In this document: positions 53,700-62,170 of the stretch, piece after piece
Numbering within the stretch: the first letter of the stretch is position 1
How the letters are laid out: every line of letters begins with the position of its first letter
From: Nostoc paludosum FACHB-159
GTDB lineage: Bacteria > Cyanobacteriota > Cyanobacteriia > Cyanobacteriales > Nostocaceae
Direction of reading: 5' to 3'
Assembly: GCF_014698835.1 (NCBI RefSeq)
Contig: NZ_JACJTU010000004.1
Span: 1 to 64,000 of the forward strand
DNA length: 64,000 bases
Notes under the pieces: generated by a model
The model's input: only the letters and a program-made list of their open reading frames with translations
What the model was told of the DNA's origin: nothing
Databases searched by the model: none
Position numbers and translations under genes: made by a program

Positions 53700-54536
53700 C
53701 TACAGCCCCCCTATTAAATTGTTGTAGACCATCTTTAAGGCCATTACCACTAGCACAATGCTGAAAATAGTTCTTAAAATCTCTGTTTGTGTCCCTGCAA
53801 GGACTCGTGCGCCCAAAAAAGCACCAGGTAACACTCCCAACATTACCGGCATGGATAGTCCCGGATCGATATAACCTCGTGCTAGATAAACTCCGGCTGA
53901 GGCTGCTGCTGTCACGCCGATCATAAAATTGCTAGTAGTGGTAGAAACTTTGAAGGGTAGACGCATGGCTTGATCCATTGCTAAGACCTTAAATCCGCCG
54001 GAACCAATACCCAGCAATCCAGAAAGCACGCCAGCTAAAATCATCATGCCAAACCCCATTGGTACTGAATGAACTTGATAAGACATCAGTCCATCAGGAG
54101 TTGGATAACTGTTATTTAGTTTTAGATAATTTGCTAGAGGATCTGCGGGTTCATCTTCAGTGTTTTCTATTCTTGGTCGTTGTGAAAGGTATGCTGAATA
54201 AATCAGAACGATCGCCAATACAATAGTTAGTGCTTTGACAGACACAAAAGTAGCAATTATCGCACCGACGATGGCGCCGACAGTTGTCCCTACTTCTAAA
54301 AACATCCCCAATCGCAAATTGGTATAGCCTTTTTTAATGTAAGTAGATGCTGCACCCAACGAAGTAGCGATTACAGATACTAGAGAAGCACCAACCGCAT
54401 ATCGGATATCGACGCCAAATACTGAAGTTAATAAAGGGACAATTACTACTCCACCCCCTAACCCAGTTAACGCGCCTAAAAAGCCAGCACTAAATGAACC
54501 GAGCCAAACTAATAAAGAAAATTCTAAAATTGACAA
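53700..54536 (-). CDS. TauE/SafE family membrane exporter
   Basis: A 278-residue protein with about eight membrane segments in two related halves. The first half has GFLGALTGLGGGVVIVPLLT, and the second has AGVLSGLLGIGSGGFKVLAM and TSNFMIGVTAAASAGVYLARG. It is coupled to the DUF1634 gene, a pairing known to occur for sulfite/organosulfonate exporters. Substrate unproven. Compare the solitary paralogue at 4763-5527, which is clearly different in sequence. Confidence 0.92.
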   Translation of the reverse strand: MSILEFSLLVWLGSFSAGFLGALTGLGGGVVIVPLLTSVFGVDIRYAVGASLVSVIATSLGAASTYIKKGYTNLRLGMFLEVGTTVGAIVGAIIATFVSVKALTIVLAIVLIYSAYLSQRPRIENTEDEPADPLANYLKLNNSYPTPDGLMSYQVHSVPMGFGMMILAGVLSGLLGIGSGGFKVLAMDQAMRLPFKVSTTTSNFMIGVTAAASAGVYLARGYIDPGLSMPVMLGVLPGAFLGARVLAGTQTEILRTIFSIVLVVMALKMVYNNLIGGL

Positions 54537-54619
54537 ATTTAATACCTCTTTTTTTTAATGTATAACAGGATGCCAAATAATTTTTTGTATTCTTTAAAAC
54601 TTAAACGACATTGACTATT

Positions 54620-54647
54620 GTAGAGACGCGATTAATCGCGTCTCTAC
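54620..54647. repeat. 28-bp perfect palindrome
   Basis: GTAGAGACGCGATT is followed by its exact complement AATCGCGTCTCTAC. The palindrome ends at the CadD-like stop codon, and its inner 20 bases are found within cruG. Confidence 0.9.
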
Positions 54648-55276
54648 TAATGACCAATGATTAATGACAAACTACCGCTATCCACAATGATAAAAGCGCC
54701 TAATCCCATTAAGACAAAAGGCATAAAATCGTTACCGTAACGAGTTAAAAGGGTGGCGATCGCAGTATTATGGGTTAATTTGTACGCTACATAGCATAGA
54801 AATCCTACTAGCATAAAAAACACTCCCAGAATTATTAGCAGACTCTCCCAAGTACTGCTAGCAAATAAAGGAACATAAATACTAATATTGTCAGTACCAT
54901 TAGCAAAGGTGACTGCTGCTACGCTGTAAGTTTGAAAATTGAGAAATTTACTTAAATACGAGCTTTCAGACTGCTCTGTTTCTGTTTCTTCTGATTCATC
55001 ATCTTCTCTATTTAGCAAGCACTTAATACCAATTGCTATGGGTACTAAACCAAATAGTCCAATCCAAGGTTTTGGTAAGATTAAGCCGCCAAAGAAAGCA
55101 GGAAGGCTAGCCATTACTAACGCTGTAAAACCTAGATACTGACCAGTGACTATATGCCAACGTCGAAGCTTAGCATTCACCTGGGAAAAAAACAGCGTCA
55201 AAATAACAATATCATCGATATTTGTGGCACTGAAGGCAGCTGCACCTGTACTAATTGCAGTAACTAATCCGCTCAT
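54647..55276 (-). CDS. CadD-like cadmium resistance/ion exporter family protein
   Basis: A 209-residue membrane protein from ATG 55276 (MSGLVTAIST). The frame extends 46 codons upstream, but that part is GTGTGGGAG and ATGCCCC repeat sequence. The paired motifs AFSATNIDDIVILTLFF (about residue 15) and VTFANGTDNISIYVPLF mark the CadD/LysE-like family. About five helices with an acidic loop (EDDESEETETEQSE). Cadmium or another cation may be the substrate; this is family knowledge only. Confidence 0.86.
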   Translation of the reverse strand: MSGLVTAISTGAAAFSATNIDDIVILTLFFSQVNAKLRRWHIVTGQYLGFTALVMASLPAFFGGLILPKPWIGLFGLVPIAIGIKCLLNREDDESEETETEQSESSYLSKFLNFQTYSVAAVTFANGTDNISIYVPLFASSTWESLLIILGVFFMLVGFLCYVAYKLTHNTAIATLLTRYGNDFMPFVLMGLGAFIIVDSGSLSLIIGH

Positions 55277-55296
55277 ATTAATTTTAGATTTTAGAT

Positions 55297-55411
55297 TTGG
55301 GCATGGGGCATGGGGCATGGGGCATGGGGCATGAAGAGGTGTGGGAGGATGGGGAAGAAATCTTTCCCCCCACACTCCCCACACTCCCCCATCTCCCCAG
55401 TCCCCAGTCCA
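55297..55411. repeat. Foldback repeat of GGCATGGGG and GTGTGGGAG / CCCCACACTCC type
   Basis: Five GGCATGGGG-like units, then GTGTGGGAGGATGGGG, then complementary CCCCCCACACTCCCCACACT. It lies directly between the CadD-like start and the APC permease stop. Confidence 0.7.
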
Positions 55412-55414
55412 CAA

Positions 55415-56866
55415 TCAATTCCTGTTATCGCTGAATCTGTTGTGAATTTCTTCAATGCCTTGGCGCATTTTCACAACCAGGTTTGGAGAACGTAGTCTTT
55501 TGATGATGAACCACCCACAAGTGGCAAGTATGTATAACAAAAACAAGTAGGGGAAAGTATTGTAAGGAGCTTCGGGAACTGGAAAAAGTGTACTGCCAGG
55601 AATTCCTACGCTACCTAAAACCGGAATCATCATGAATCCAACTCCGAGAACAGAAAACACCACATCTCGCCGCCGAAGTTTTCTAATTTTGTATAGGTAA
55701 ACTGGTGCTGCGACGGAAATCAGAATGTACACCGTTAAAAATCCATAGCTACAAATTGCCCCTAAATAGCCCATACTCTCGAACAACTTGATGTTAAATA
55801 GGGACATAACAGCAGGCACGAAAAATGTAATCAAAGAACACATCGTGACTGCAACATGGGGTGTTTTATTGGATGAGTGTGCTGTTCCCAATGAGGAATG
55901 GAATACACCATGACGTGCCATCAGGAAAGATACTCTAGCGGCTGGGTTGATACTGCCAAGGATGCAAGCAAAGAAGCTAAATAAGGCACCCAAACCTACA
56001 AGTTGCCCCAAAAAGCCAACTCCTGCTTGTTGGGATAAAAAACCTAGAGGTTCTTCAGTTTGACTTATGGAGACGCCAGTACCACTAAACCCTAAGACTT
56101 CTATATAGGTTGTTGATATGTAGAACAGACCCGCGAGGATAACGCTACCCATTACAGATTTAGGGATTGTTTGTAATGGTTTTTTTGCTTCATCACCCAG
56201 CGATGTAGCACTTTCAAAGCCAGAGAAAGCAAACATTACCAATACAAGTCCTGTGGCCACACTCCCTGGAGTCGTACCAGAGAGGGTTAGTTGGGACATA
56301 TCCAACGCAAAACCTTTGTGTGCCCAAATAATGATGCATAAGATTGCAATCAATAGGACTGAAGCTGCTTCCATCCAGAGCATCGCGACAGCTGAAAGTT
56401 GGATATCTTTATAGGCTGCATACCAGGAAATTCCTGCGCCGATCGCCAGCAATGTAAGACTGGAGGGATGAATGCCCAAATGACCAATTAAGACACCGCT
56501 GAAGTTGGCAAAACCGCACAAAACAGACATCCCTGTAAATAAATAAGCTAACACCAAACTCCAACCGCAAATCACACCTGCTGTGGAACCAAGTCCTTTA
56601 GAAATATAAGAGTATAGCGAACCTGGAGAAGCCGAGCGACTAGCAAATTGGTTGATGTTGATACTCACAAATAATAGCCCCATCAAACCAATCAGAAAAC
56701 TCAGCCAAGTGCCGTTTCCTGAAAGTGCAACGATTAAACCAATATTAGATGCTGGTATTGTCGTCGGTGCAATTACAGCAAAAGATTGGGCCAATACTTC
56801 TGAGAAAGAAAGACAATCTGGTTTTAAACCATGAATACTTTGATGGGATGATTTTTCTGTTTTCAT
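55415..56866 (-). CDS. APC-family amino acid/amine permease
   Basis: A 483-residue permease with about 12 membrane segments. Motifs are SFAVIAPTTIPASN and ASPGSLYSYISKGLGSTAGVICG. The AFSGFESATSLGDEAKKPLQTIPKSV loop is typical of amino acid-polyamine-organocation transporters. Substrate not determined. A 600-base AT-rich region upstream holds its promoter. Confidence 0.88.
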   Translation of the reverse strand: MKTEKSSHQSIHGLKPDCLSFSEVLAQSFAVIAPTTIPASNIGLIVALSGNGTWLSFLIGLMGLLFVSININQFASRSASPGSLYSYISKGLGSTAGVICGWSLVLAYLFTGMSVLCGFANFSGVLIGHLGIHPSSLTLLAIGAGISWYAAYKDIQLSAVAMLWMEAASVLLIAILCIIIWAHKGFALDMSQLTLSGTTPGSVATGLVLVMFAFSGFESATSLGDEAKKPLQTIPKSVMGSVILAGLFYISTTYIEVLGFSGTGVSISQTEEPLGFLSQQAGVGFLGQLVGLGALFSFFACILGSINPAARVSFLMARHGVFHSSLGTAHSSNKTPHVAVTMCSLITFFVPAVMSLFNIKLFESMGYLGAICSYGFLTVYILISVAAPVYLYKIRKLRRRDVVFSVLGVGFMMIPVLGSVGIPGSTLFPVPEAPYNTFPYLFLLYILATCGWFIIKRLRSPNLVVKMRQGIEEIHNRFSDNRN

Positions 56867-57468
56867 TGAGTAAGTTTTAATCTCTGAAAAGACGCATATA
56901 TCGATAGAGTTACAGGTAATTAAATCTGATTTTTTGAGTAAAATTATCCTTTGACCAACCGCCGATTTATAGTTATGGGTATTGATATATCTTTAACTTA
57001 CATACTTATGTCTTTAGTCGTATTTCTCTAGATAGATTTAATACTACCTGATGTATTTCCTACAATCAAGCATTAGTAAAAATTTGAACTGAATTTTTAT
57101 TTGCAAAATATTTCAAATTAATTTTTTCTAATGTATATCATAAATTAAGTTAAAAATAATACCCGGTTACTCGCTAGGAATTATTGGAATTAAATTTTTA
57201 TAGATGGCGAAATCCTTGCAAAAGCTGGCAAATAGAATACAGTTCGGCATATTACTTAAAAGTAGATGTATAAATTAATTACTAATTTGGTATTTTCAAA
57301 AAACCATTTAAATGATATGTAAAACAGAAATTAATACTTGTAATCTCCCAAAAAACCGATGACTTAGGGGTGATTTTTGAGAAAGATTTAAGATTTAAGA
57401 TTAGTTATGATGTTGACAATTGTGTTTAAAATGTCATCAGCTGCAATCTTTAAAATTTGGAAAAAAAC
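56867..57468. other. Divergent intergenic region
   Basis: About 600 AT-rich bases between the divergent APC permease and secreted-protein genes. I see no gene, repeat family or strong hairpin. Confidence 0.5.
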
Positions 57469-58122
57469 ATGAAAAACTTTAAATATTTTTTGATGGCGGT
57501 TTTATTACTTGTAAATTTAGTATTTGCTGAACCTTCCTTAGCCGATCGCCCGGAATATTCGGAAAATCCCGATTATATAAATTTGACTGAAGAGTTAAAT
57601 AATTTGCAAACTCTCAAAGAAACACAAACTAAATTAGAGGGTGCAACATCAGAGCAAATTGACCAAAAAATCAATGAGTTAGAGTTGCAAAAATACGCCT
57701 TTGAATCAGGAATCGACTGGGGGCAATGCAGTAATCAAACAGGGAAGACTCTAGCTATCTATGGGCCCGAACCAGATGTTGATGATGATGAATATTCCGA
57801 AGGGGCTGCACTGTATTTTCTGGGAAATGGTGAGACAACTCAAGATAGATGGAATTGTAAGGGAGTTTATCTACCAAATGATGTTACAGCGATCGCTTCC
57901 GGCGCAGGTGGACAACAAGAAGAATTGCCTGGTGGTGTTGCGATTAAAGTTCCCAATGGAACTAACTTAGTTTTGAAGGCGAATCCAGATACTGGAGCGA
58001 TCGAATTCAATCAAGCTGGTACTAAAATCTTGAAAGCTGGTGAAGCGAATTGGTTTATTCCAAACGTATCCCAAAATATTGTAGATGCGCGAGTAACTAA
58101 CGCACCGACTAAAAAGGCTTAA
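57469..58122 (+). CDS. Secreted protein of unknown function
   Basis: A 217-residue protein with a signal peptide (FKYFLMAVLLLVNLVFAEP, cleavage near ASLADR-like SLADRPEY). A charged helical region follows (about residues 40-75), then a beta-rich part with two cysteines (GQCSNQ and WNCKGVY). ATG 57469 is preferred to the TTG four codons upstream. Family not recognised. Confidence 0.7.
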   Translation: MKNFKYFLMAVLLLVNLVFAEPSLADRPEYSENPDYINLTEELNNLQTLKETQTKLEGATSEQIDQKINELELQKYAFESGIDWGQCSNQTGKTLAIYGPEPDVDDDEYSEGAALYFLGNGETTQDRWNCKGVYLPNDVTAIASGAGGQQEELPGGVAIKVPNGTNLVLKANPDTGAIEFNQAGTKILKAGEANWFIPNVSQNIVDARVTNAPTKKA

Positions 58123-58135
58123 AGTTTTCGTATAT

Positions 58136-58278
58136 ACAGCAGTTTTCTTTTGCATGAGGTACAAAGTCACTGGTTTTGAGGCAGGAGGCAGGAGGCAGGA
58201 GGCAGAAGGCAGGAGGCAGAAGAATAATTTGATTTCTGAATCTTTGGTTCTATACCTCATTTAGTTGCAAACTGCTGT
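58136..58278. repeat. 143-bp foldback element with heptamer core
   Basis: The left end ACAGCAGTTT with ATGAGGTA is inverted at the right as TACCTCAT and AAACTGCTGT, with exact matches. Between them is a GGCAGGA heptamer array. No coding capacity; MITE-like. Confidence 0.75.
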
Positions 58279-58422
58279 AAATTACTGCTTTACTAATGGC
58301 CAGGGTGTTGACTGTTAACTGTTAACAGTCAACAACCATCACTAATATTTTTCACGACTCAAATAGGATTGCTGCTAATTGAGGATTTTATGACTGAGCA
58401 ATATGACACTGTTGCTGGTATT

Positions 58423-58566
58423 TAAGTAGAACAGCGTAAAAAAACCAAAATATGTAACGAAAAGTAAGTTGCCCAAAAAGCTCTTCCCTTCTGCCCCCTG
58501 CCTCCTGCCCCCTGCTTCCTGCCCCCTGCCTTGTCATAACGACAATTTTCAACACCGACCTACTTA
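58423..58566. repeat. Family B foldback repeat
   Basis: TAAGTAGAACAG to CCTACTTA; nearly identical to 50772-50895 outside the heptamer array, which here is a longer TGCCCCC/TGCCTCC mix. Confidence 0.85.
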
Positions 58567-58587
58567 CGAGCGTCCGTTTAGCTGATG

Positions 58588-59988
58588 TTATATGCTACAG
58601 CCAGGGCCTTCAAGACCTTCTGGAAAACTGATTAATTCCAAGTAATCTGGATTTGCTAGTAATTGTTTTGCTGCTAGTAATCCGGCAATGCTCCAAGTTT
58701 GATAAATTCTGGCTTCCTTGCCAATCAAACGCCCATTGTTGCCATCATAATATTCCGGGAATTTATCTTCAAATAAACGACTTTCAGCAATGGCGATCGC
58801 TTCTTGGGCAAGTTCTATCCTACCTGTTTTTATTGCCGCAGCGGTAAATATCCACAATAAAACAGGCCAGTTACCACCATTGTGATAAGACCAAGCAATG
58901 TTCTTAGTGTCACATCCTGTAACAATTCTCCACTCTAAACCTTCCAAAGCCGGAAAGCAGATTTTAACAGGCATGTAGCCAATCAAGTTTTCCCAGCGTT
59001 CGGCGAACAAATTCATGATGCTTTGAGATTCTGTATCGCTTGCCAGGGAAGCTAAGATTGCCATCAGATTCCCCAAAGTAAAAAAGCGAAAATCCATTCG
59101 TCCCGGCCCCAAATTCCCGGCTAAATATCCTCCAGTGTCCGGTAACCACTCAGTCAACCAACTGGGAATAGATTCGGAATGGATGTTGAATTTATTCGCA
59201 ACTTCTTTACCAAATTCGTTACCTTTGTAACGATAAATTTCCCGCAATCGTTGTACATCTAGCCAATAATAATTGCGGATATGATATTTTAAAGCTCCCA
59301 ATCGCCTATTAACTTTACCCAGATAATCACCATTGCCATCTGGTAAAAGTAATTCCTTAGCTGCCCTCAATGAGGCATAAAATAATACCTGAATTTCTAA
59401 AGGATGTTCGTAAACTCCCAGACGACGGTCAATCATAAACGCGCCATCGGGAACTAACATTGTTGGGTACATGGAAAAGCGATGTACCAAACAAAGATCT
59501 AAAATTAACTTGATTCCTCCTTGAAAATCTGGTTGACGCGCCAAAGCCAAATCGCCTGTAGCTTTTTCATAAGCACGTAGCAGCAGAATCCACCACATAC
59601 AAGAATCAACTGGAGGAACGCGAGCGATCGCTTGTTCGCCAAAATCAGCAACCAAAAATTCCTCGCTTTCAATGGATTGGACTTTGAAACTGGCAGGCAT
59701 TAACCCTGCTCCCGGCTCAAAGCAATCCATCTGCTTTTCATGACTTTGTAATTTCAGTGTCTCTATTAAAAAATTGCGAACAATCTCTGCTTTGCCGTGC
59801 ATCAAAAACACTAAAGCAGAAGGCACAAAATCCCGAAGAAAACACTGGTCATAATTGAGTAAATCTGAATGTGGATCGTGAGCGGCTACCGTACCGATGG
59901 GTTTTCCTTGATAATAAATTATTGACTTTTCCAGAAATTTCCAAGCTTCTGCTTCTAGCAAACTCTTGTTATTGCTCGTGGGAGTCAT
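58588..59988 (-). CDS. Alkaline/neutral invertase (GH100)
   Basis: A 466-residue cytosolic glycoside hydrolase family 100 enzyme that splits sucrose into glucose and fructose. Motifs are [18 protein letters not shown] (with the proposed catalytic Asp, about residues 43-60), [28 protein letters not shown], and [15 protein letters not shown] near residue 365. Heterocyst-forming cyanobacteria carry invertases of this family for sucrose use in nitrogen-fixing cells. Solitary gene between repeats. Confidence 0.94.
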   Translation of the reverse strand: MTPTSNNKSLLEAEAWKFLEKSIIYYQGKPIGTVAAHDPHSDLLNYDQCFLRDFVPSALVFLMHGKAEIVRNFLIETLKLQSHEKQMDCFEPGAGLMPASFKVQSIESEEFLVADFGEQAIARVPPVDSCMWWILLLRAYEKATGDLALARQPDFQGGIKLILDLCLVHRFSMYPTMLVPDGAFMIDRRLGVYEHPLEIQVLFYASLRAAKELLLPDGNGDYLGKVNRRLGALKYHIRNYYWLDVQRLREIYRYKGNEFGKEVANKFNIHSESIPSWLTEWLPDTGGYLAGNLGPGRMDFRFFTLGNLMAILASLASDTESQSIMNLFAERWENLIGYMPVKICFPALEGLEWRIVTGCDTKNIAWSYHNGGNWPVLLWIFTAAAIKTGRIELAQEAIAIAESRLFEDKFPEYYDGNNGRLIGKEARIYQTWSIAGLLAAKQLLANPDYLELISFPEGLEGPGCSI

Positions 59989-60014
59989 AGGTGTGTAATT
60001 CCACTAATGGTATG

Positions 60015-60120
60015 TATAGCAGTTGAAGCAGAATTTAGGGAATAAATCGAACTAAAAGCCTTATATCAAGAGACTTTCGCAAGCCTATTGCCTATTGCCT
60101 ATTGCCTGTTCCCTGCTATA
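60015..60120. repeat. Family A repeat element (TTGCCTA core)
   Basis: It begins TATAGCAG and ends CTGCTATA, exact inverted ends. It contains ATTTAGGGAATAAATCG and AGACTTTCGCAAGCC, then three TTGCCTA heptamers. Confidence 0.7.
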
Positions 60121-60155
60121 TCGGCTCAATCGTGGAAAGCACGCCCGCTCAACTC

Positions 60156-60965
60156 TTAAGCCGACCAGGTTTCCCGGAAATCAGCATACAGAGTCAATCC
60201 ACCATCTACAAACAGCGTTTGTCCGGTGATGTATGCTGCCTCATCCGAAGCTAAAAAAGCCACTGCGGCTGCCATTTCTTCAGTAGTGCCAGCCCGCCCC
60301 ATTGGGATGTGACTTTCCACGATCGCCTTTTTTTCAGGGTCATTTGTCCAGGCTTCATTCATTGGTGTGATTGTCGCTCCGGGGGCAACGGCGTTAACAC
60401 GAATACCTTGGCTAGCATATTCCAATGCTAAACTTTTGGTCATATTTTCCATCCCGCCTTTGCTAATAGAATAACTGATATACATCGGTCGAGGAATAAT
60501 TTCGTGAACGCTGGAAATATTAATAATCACTCCCTGACGATTAGCAGACAGTAGGTGTTTAATAGTTTCACGGGCGCAGAGATAAGCACCCCGGAGATTG
60601 ACTGCAATCACTCGGTCAAAATCTGCTGTGGTAACTTCATGAGATGGACTTTCTGTTTGAATACCAGCATTGTTGATGAGAATATCTAAACTGCCAAATT
60701 CCTTAACAACAGTGTTAACCATCTCAACAATGTCTGATTCTTGGGAAACATCTCCCTGAACCAACAACGAATTCACACCACAACTTTGAATATCTCCACA
60801 AGCTTGTTGTAATGCCATTTCTTGTGTTTCTGCCGCAGCTTCAGGGTCTTTGCGGTAATTGATAGCGATATTGCACCCTTCTTGAGCAAGTTTAATGGCG
60901 ATCGCTTGACCGATACCTGATGTTGCACCTGTAATTAAGGCATTCTTTCCTTTTAACCCTATCAT
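60156..60965 (-). CDS. Glucose 1-dehydrogenase-like SDR
   Basis: A 269-residue classical SDR. The cofactor motif is ITGATSGIGQAIA. NNAGIQ, ISSVHEIIPRPMYISYSISKGG (catalytic Ser, Tyr and Lys) and VNAVAPGATITPMNEAW follow. The closest group is glucose 1-dehydrogenase; the proximity to invertase would suit sugar metabolism but may be chance. AAGG is not prominent, and the ATG start matches the family N-terminus MIGLKGKNALITG. Confidence 0.9.
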   Translation of the reverse strand: MIGLKGKNALITGATSGIGQAIAIKLAQEGCNIAINYRKDPEAAAETQEMALQQACGDIQSCGVNSLLVQGDVSQESDIVEMVNTVVKEFGSLDILINNAGIQTESPSHEVTTADFDRVIAVNLRGAYLCARETIKHLLSANRQGVIINISSVHEIIPRPMYISYSISKGGMENMTKSLALEYASQGIRVNAVAPGATITPMNEAWTNDPEKKAIVESHIPMGRAGTTEEMAAAVAFLASDEAAYITGQTLFVDGGLTLYADFRETWSA

Positions 60966-61266
60966 ATTTTCTCACTCCAAGGATTTTAGATTTTAAATTT
61001 TAGATTAAAAGTCTTAATTACTAACTTGTAAAGTAGAATTCCAAACAATAAGTAGATGACAAAAATATTTACACTCATTGCGAACAATTACAATGATATT
61101 GTGTAATGAATTTTTTCACACTACTTACTACTTTGTGGAATTTGGTATTAATCAAAGAATTTTGGATTTTAGATTATTTATTGAATCCAAAATCAGTCTT
61201 GAAAAGTTTTGATGCCTGCGGGAACGCCAAAAGCCGACGCTCAAACTTTTCGCCAAATCTCAAATT

Positions 61267-61301
61267 ACTCCCTTCCGGCTCAAAGAATACCGGAAGGGAG
61301 T
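61267..61301. terminator. Terminator-like hairpin
   Basis: ACTCCCTTCCGG (61267-61278) pairs perfectly with CCGGAAGGGAGT (61290-61301). It lies six bases past the stop of the minus-strand methyltransferase. Confidence 0.7.
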
Positions 61302-61306
61302 AGTAC

Positions 61307-61963
61307 CTATCGCAAATTCGCTGGTACTTCTTTAGGAACTACCCAATAGTAAACAGTTTTGCCCTCTACATTTAGCGTTTGGTCTGGTTTCCACTCTCCC
61401 ATATCGAAGGCGTGGGAAACAATGCGAGTACCAGGTTTGAGTTGTTTTAGGAGTATGGGGCGGAGTCTCTCGTTGATTTCTGGTAATAGGTAAAGCGTAA
61501 CTACCGTTGCTTCACTAAAATCAGTATTGAACAAGTCCTGCTGAACAAACTTCACGCGGTCTGTTACTCCTGCTTTCTTTGCATTTTCATTAGCTTCTTG
61601 AATGCGTTGGGGGTCAATATCTATGCCCACACCGCGGGTACCAAAATTTTGTGCCGCAGTAACCACAATTCGCCCGTCACCACTGCCAAGGTCGTAAAGT
61701 ACATCATTTTTGCCCACTTTTGCCACTTTTAACATTGCATCTACCACTGGCTGTGGAGTTGGCACATAAGGAACATCACCAGGGCGTTCTTGGGGTTGAG
61801 TAGTCGGTGTAGCTGCGGGAGTTACTGTTTCAGTCTCAGCTGTTAAAGTAGAAGGTTCTGTCGGAGTTTCAGCATTACGCTGTTCCGTCGTGCACCCGGC
61901 AATTCCCAAGCTGGTAATACTAACTCCTGTAACCATTAAAAACAGAATTTTTTTGAAGTTCAT
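61307..61963 (-). CDS. Lipoprotein-anchored SAM-dependent methyltransferase
   Basis: A 218-residue protein from ATG 61963 (AAAGGAG upstream). The extra 92 codons of open frame above it are repeat. A signal with lipobox SLGIAGC (Cys24) is followed by a T/P-rich linker (about 27-62). The methyltransferase domain has DVLYDLGSGDGRIVVTAA (motif I), VGIDIDPQRIQEA and a VTLYLLPEINERLRPIL segment, resembling the FAM173/lysine-methyltransferase type. A lipid-anchored methyltransferase is odd because its cofactor is cytosolic. Confidence 0.87.
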   Translation of the reverse strand: MNFKKILFLMVTGVSITSLGIAGCTTEQRNAETPTEPSTLTAETETVTPAATPTTQPQERPGDVPYVPTPQPVVDAMLKVAKVGKNDVLYDLGSGDGRIVVTAAQNFGTRGVGIDIDPQRIQEANENAKKAGVTDRVKFVQQDLFNTDFSEATVVTLYLLPEINERLRPILLKQLKPGTRIVSHAFDMGEWKPDQTLNVEGKTVYYWVVPKEVPANLR

Positions 61964-61989
61964 GAATTTTCTCCTTTGTGAATTGTGAT

Positions 61990-62170
61990 TGGGCATGGGG
62001 AGGTGTGGGAGGTGTGGGAGGTGTGGGAGGTGTGGGAGGTATGGGAGGTGTGGGAGGTGTGGGAGGAAAGGGAAGCATAAATTCTCTTTTTCCTCATCTC
62101 TCCACACTCCCCTCTCTCCCCACACTCCCCACACTCCCCTCTCTCCCCACACTCCCCACACTCCCTCATC
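61990..62170. repeat. Foldback repeat of GTGTGGGAG / CTCCCCACA type
   Basis: About eight GGTGTGGGA units (62000-62070) are followed by CATAAATTCTC and complementary CTCCCCACACTCCCC units. The right end overlaps the APC permease stop by a few bases. It is the longest copy in the window. Confidence 0.8.
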
